A DNA stretch of 64,000 nt, taken from NCBI RefSeq assembly GCF_022129445.1, contig NZ_JADQAQ010000008.1:1-64000 (forward strand), given 5' to 3'. Position numbers and translations under genes: made by a program. Under the pieces are notes generated by a model. It ran no database searches, had not been told where the DNA came from, and was given only the letters and a program-made list of their open reading frames with translations. This DNA comes from Photobacterium sp. Ph5 (GTDB taxonomy: Bacteria > Pseudomonadota > Gammaproteobacteria > Enterobacterales > Vibrionaceae). Shown one piece after another: positions 61,255 to 64,000 of this stretch. Positions within the stretch are counted from its first letter, which is position 1, and each line of letters begins with the position of its first letter.

Positions 61255-63882
61255 TTAACGTTCAGGAATCGCAGTTCGCCATGCTATCCATTTGGGATTT
61301 GCTTCTTTGTGAAGCAAGAAATGGGTTCCAGCTTTAACTTGCGGTTCTAATGGTTGTTTTTCTGGTGTTGCAAAGGCAATACCACCGCGTAATAGGCTAT
61401 CAAATGTGCCCGTTTTTACATTTGCTCCTGTAATACCAATATCGACGTTTACACCTGATGTATTCCAGAATACGGTGTTTTTACGGACTAGATGACGATA
61501 TTGCTTTTCAAGTTGGGCTTTGATAATAACGCGGTCAGCCAAGTCACCGAGCGAAACATCAACCACTTGTCCAACTTGAATATCACGATAAAGCAGAGGA
61601 GTTCCTTCGCTAATTGAATCGCGTTCTTCACTTTCTAATACGATAGTCACACGAGAATCGACTAACTCGGCAGAGCCTAGCTTGAAGGTATCAGAAAAAT
61701 TACCTTTACCTGGTTGCACTGCAATGTAAGAGCTTAGTAATGAATCTAGGTTCTCACTGCCGCTTAAGCTGATTTTGGGTTTTACAATCCAGAAATAGCT
61801 GTCTGATTTAGCGATTCTTTTTGCATACTTCGGATATAAACGCGCCTGAATCTTAACATTGTTTTTATAAAAATCAGGTTCGATGTTGATAATTTTACCA
61901 ATCGCGACACCTTGGAACTTTATCTCTGTGTTATTTGAGACTGAGCGGGCATCACTAGCAGTTAACGTGATGAGTTGCCCGAAATGTTGCGCAGAGCTTA
62001 AGCTTGAGTAAAGTTTGTATTTAGAACCCACACGGTTAGTCACCTGTTCCATGTTATCAAAGGCTATACCGCCTTTGATCAGAGTAGATAGGGGATCGGT
62101 GACTAATTTAACACCATTTAAGCCCGCTTCTACTTCAATACCTGAACGGTTCCAGAATACGGTATGATTGGTGATTAAATGACGGTATTTTTTCTCAATA
62201 TGTAGCGTAATACTTACACCGTTATCTTTTAAGGCAAAGTTACTTACTTCACCCACTTGCAAATTACGGTACAGTACAGGACTACCTTCTGATACAGGTG
62301 GTAATTTGTCTGCAAATAAATGAATGCTGCTAAAGCCTTTAAGCTTTTCATCGGCAAGATCAGCAAGGCTACGACTTTTAAATAGGGTGTAGCTTTTGTT
62401 TATTTTGTTGTTTCCAATAGAGGTAAAGCTAATCGCGCTACTGATCAATTGATCGGCCGGTGGAATAGAAACATCAATACCTCTACTGGTAATACTGGCA
62501 TCGACACCGCCATCAACGAAGAAGCGACTACCGCTTCGGATCAAATTGGTGTACTCAGGTTGAACCAAGACATCAAAGTTAACGCGATCACCAGATAATT
62601 CAACATTAGTGATTCGTCCAACGTCTAGTCCCTTGAAGCGTAATTTGGTGCCACGTTTAATACCAAAACTTTTATCAGCATACAGTTTGAAGGTTGCTAC
62701 GCCTGGTTGTTGCTCTTCTAATGTGTCTCGTGTAATTGCTGTAAACTGGCGTGAAGTTTCGCCTTTACCCGGAATTAAACGTAAGAAATTACCTCGTACA
62801 AGGTTGCCGATATTCTTAACACCATTAAGTGATACTTCAGCTTCTTCGAGTAATAAACGAGAGCCGCTATTTAAGTATTCACGCATGCTAGGTTCAATTG
62901 CCGCATGTGCGATGATTTTATTGGTTTTTTCATCAAGGCTTACATCGGTGATTTTACCTATTTGTAAACCACGATACATGATTGGCGAGCCTGAATCGCT
63001 AATATCATTGTTGTCTGGCAAGGTTATCGTGATAGCAATACCACGACCCGCTGTGTTGATATCAGGGTACAGTTTGAACAGGTGATTTGCTTCAATGACT
63101 TTACCTTTATCTGGCGAATCAAATGCGATAGCACCGGCAATTAATGCTGATAGGCTTTCAAACTGTACGTCAACACCGTTAAAACCGATATCAGCACGCA
63201 TGCCACTGACATTCCAGAAGCGGCTTTTATCTGTAACGAGGTTGGCGTATTTAGGTTTGATTAGTACATCAATAATGACTTCTTTTTTATTATCACTAAG
63301 GGTGTAATTGAAAACCTCACCGACAGGGATCTTCTTATAGAAAATTTGTGAACCAATACTGATCGATCCAAGATTCGGTGCTTTTAATTGCAGTTTTAAA
63401 CCATCTTCTAATGGGGTGTCTGCAGGTTGGTTTTCAAGCGCGGTAAATTTGGTTGCTTCAGGGCCATCACCCGGCAATAAGGCAATGTAGTTACCTGAAA
63501 CCAAAGTATCTAAACCTGAAATGCCAGTAATAGACGCTTTTGGTTTCACTAACCAAAAACGGGTGTTTTTTCGAAGGATGTTTACTGCTTCAGGGTAAAT
63601 GTCGGCAGTAACGTAAATACTCTTAAGATCTTTTGACAGGCTGACATCACGAACAATACCAACTTCAAGACCTTGATAACGAATAGTCGTTCGTCCTGCG
63701 ACTAAACCCACGGCATCATTAAAGTGAATTTGAATACGTTCACCGGCTTCGTTAACTGATTTATACAGTAACCAACTGGCAAGTATTAATGCTAATAGCG
63801 GCAACAGCCACAGTGGTGATAATCCCCGATCACGGCGAATTTTCACCTTATTGGGTTGTTCGTTATTTGGATCGTTGTTCAT
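61255..63882 (-). CDS. letB: Intermembrane lipid transport tunnel protein LetB (YebT)
   Basis: This 875-residue protein is close to E. coli LetB in length. One N-terminal helix (about 22-41, LSPLWLLPLLALILASWLLY) anchors it in the inner membrane. Seven MCE domains follow, recognised by repeated starts such as RTTIRYQGLEVGIV, SPIMYRGLQIGKI, TKLRFKGLDVGRI, SPVLYRNLQVGEV, TEIKFQGVAIGKI and TPLLYRDIQVGQV. Stacked hexameric rings form a tunnel for lipids across the periplasm. Its start overlaps the letA end by 20 bp. Confidence 0.95.
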   Translation of the reverse strand: MNNDPNNEQPNKVKIRRDRGLSPLWLLPLLALILASWLLYKSVNEAGERIQIHFNDAVGLVAGRTTIRYQGLEVGIVRDVSLSKDLKSIYVTADIYPEAVNILRKNTRFWLVKPKASITGISGLDTLVSGNYIALLPGDGPEATKFTALENQPADTPLEDGLKLQLKAPNLGSISIGSQIFYKKIPVGEVFNYTLSDNKKEVIIDVLIKPKYANLVTDKSRFWNVSGMRADIGFNGVDVQFESLSALIAGAIAFDSPDKGKVIEANHLFKLYPDINTAGRGIAITITLPDNNDISDSGSPIMYRGLQIGKITDVSLDEKTNKIIAHAAIEPSMREYLNSGSRLLLEEAEVSLNGVKNIGNLVRGNFLRLIPGKGETSRQFTAITRDTLEEQQPGVATFKLYADKSFGIKRGTKLRFKGLDVGRITNVELSGDRVNFDVLVQPEYTNLIRSGSRFFVDGGVDASITSRGIDVSIPPADQLISSAISFTSIGNNKINKSYTLFKSRSLADLADEKLKGFSSIHLFADKLPPVSEGSPVLYRNLQVGEVSNFALKDNGVSITLHIEKKYRHLITNHTVFWNRSGIEVEAGLNGVKLVTDPLSTLIKGGIAFDNMEQVTNRVGSKYKLYSSLSSAQHFGQLITLTASDARSVSNNTEIKFQGVAIGKIINIEPDFYKNNVKIQARLYPKYAKRIAKSDSYFWIVKPKISLSGSENLDSLLSSYIAVQPGKGNFSDTFKLGSAELVDSRVTIVLESEERDSISEGTPLLYRDIQVGQVVDVSLGDLADRVIIKAQLEKQYRHLVRKNTVFWNTSGVNVDIGITGANVKTGTFDSLLRGGIAFATPEKQPLEPQVKAGTHFLLHKEANPKWIAWRTAIPER

Positions 63883-64000
63883 AATTGTCCCATATCAGGC
63901 GAGAATCTAAACTTTCTGCTGCTAACATTGTTAATACTACCACGACGGCAAAGGCGATTGCCCCTGGTCCCGGCGTGAAATCAAGAACTTGTCCACGGTC
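63863..64000 (-). CDS. letA: LetA (YebS), C-terminal fragment
   Basis: The window ends inside this gene. The last 45 codons are seen: a PGPGAIAFAVVVVLTMLAAE membrane helix and the conserved DSRLIWD segment of PqiA/LetA proteins, stopping at TAA inside letB. LetA is the inner-membrane partner that loads lipid into LetB. The 20-bp overlap implies coupled translation. Confidence 0.88.
   Translation of the reverse strand, partial: DRGQVLDFTPGPGAIAFAVVVVLTMLAAESLDSRLIWDNYEQRSK

Noticed and set aside
62609-63085. 158-residue plus-strand ORF inside letB
   Set aside because: It lies wholly antisense to MCE repeats of letB; its openness follows from letB codon use.
1-64000. CRISPR arrays, rRNA, tRNA, transposons, prophage genes
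   Set aside because: No regular direct-repeat array, no rRNA or tRNA-like sequence and no transposase, integrase or phage structural ORF was seen.

Overview
The window is a stretch of AT-rich bacterial chromosome from a marine gammaproteobacterium, most likely Vibrionaceae and probably Photobacterium. The evidence is conserved gene order and regulation of enterobacterial/Vibrio type: yohJ-yohK-cdd with a textbook CRP site, purT with a PurR box, a sulA-like gene with a LexA box, letA-letB-rsmF, sbcB, efpL and a pair of cspA-type genes. It also carries many small Vibrio-like hypothetical genes and integron-like cassettes. I saw no rRNA, tRNA, CRISPR array, transposase or integrase.

Layout. 0-11.5 kb: RhlE-type helicase, a diguanylate cyclase, a basic amino-acid permease, a SulA-like SOS gene, an overlooked 50-residue gene, a TauE/SafE permease, a chromosomal class A (CARB/PSE-type) beta-lactamase, a lone pilin-like protein and an EAL phosphodiesterase. 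11.5-20.6 kb: a catabolic block with an RpiR regulator, a zinc/PLP D-serine-dehydratase-like enzyme, an N-acyl-D-amino-acid deacylase-like enzyme, RidA, a clear KDG kinase (KdgK), an exported GH20 hexosaminidase and a beta-propeller lactonase. Together they fit the end of the oxidative chitin pathway: N-acetylglucosaminate to glucosaminate to 2-keto-3-deoxygluconate to KDPG. 20.6-36 kb: mostly housekeeping, with AlkB, a CBS/CorC membrane protein, YgbA, a MocR regulator opposite a hydroxyacid dehydrogenase, thiopurine methyltransferase, PurT, Cdd, YohJK, a membrane-anchored winged-helix protein and SbcB.

36.2-41 kb is the most accessory-looking segment. It holds a two-gene unit (a 223-residue unknown protein plus an HTH-ImmA/IrrE metalloprotease), a putative PD-(D/E)XK nuclease fused to a PUA/EVE-like reader, and a second reader-Mrr-like nuclease gene interrupted by a frameshift. 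This looks like a defence island. 41-51.5 kb: an SDR enzyme with a structured leader, small secreted proteins, a HupE/UreJ-PpiC pair, two acetyltransferases, two near-duplicate LysR regulators flanking a DUF2000 gene, and a peroxiredoxin. 51.5-53.1 kb: three small same-strand ORFs separated by attC-like segments, which looks like a small integron cassette cluster without an integrase. 53.1-64 kb: ArgO-type exporter, an HflX-family GTPase, EfpL, GNAT, two cold-shock proteins, a candidate small RNA, RsmF, LetB and the end of LetA.

All function calls rest on reading motifs and remembered family sequences. No database search was run.
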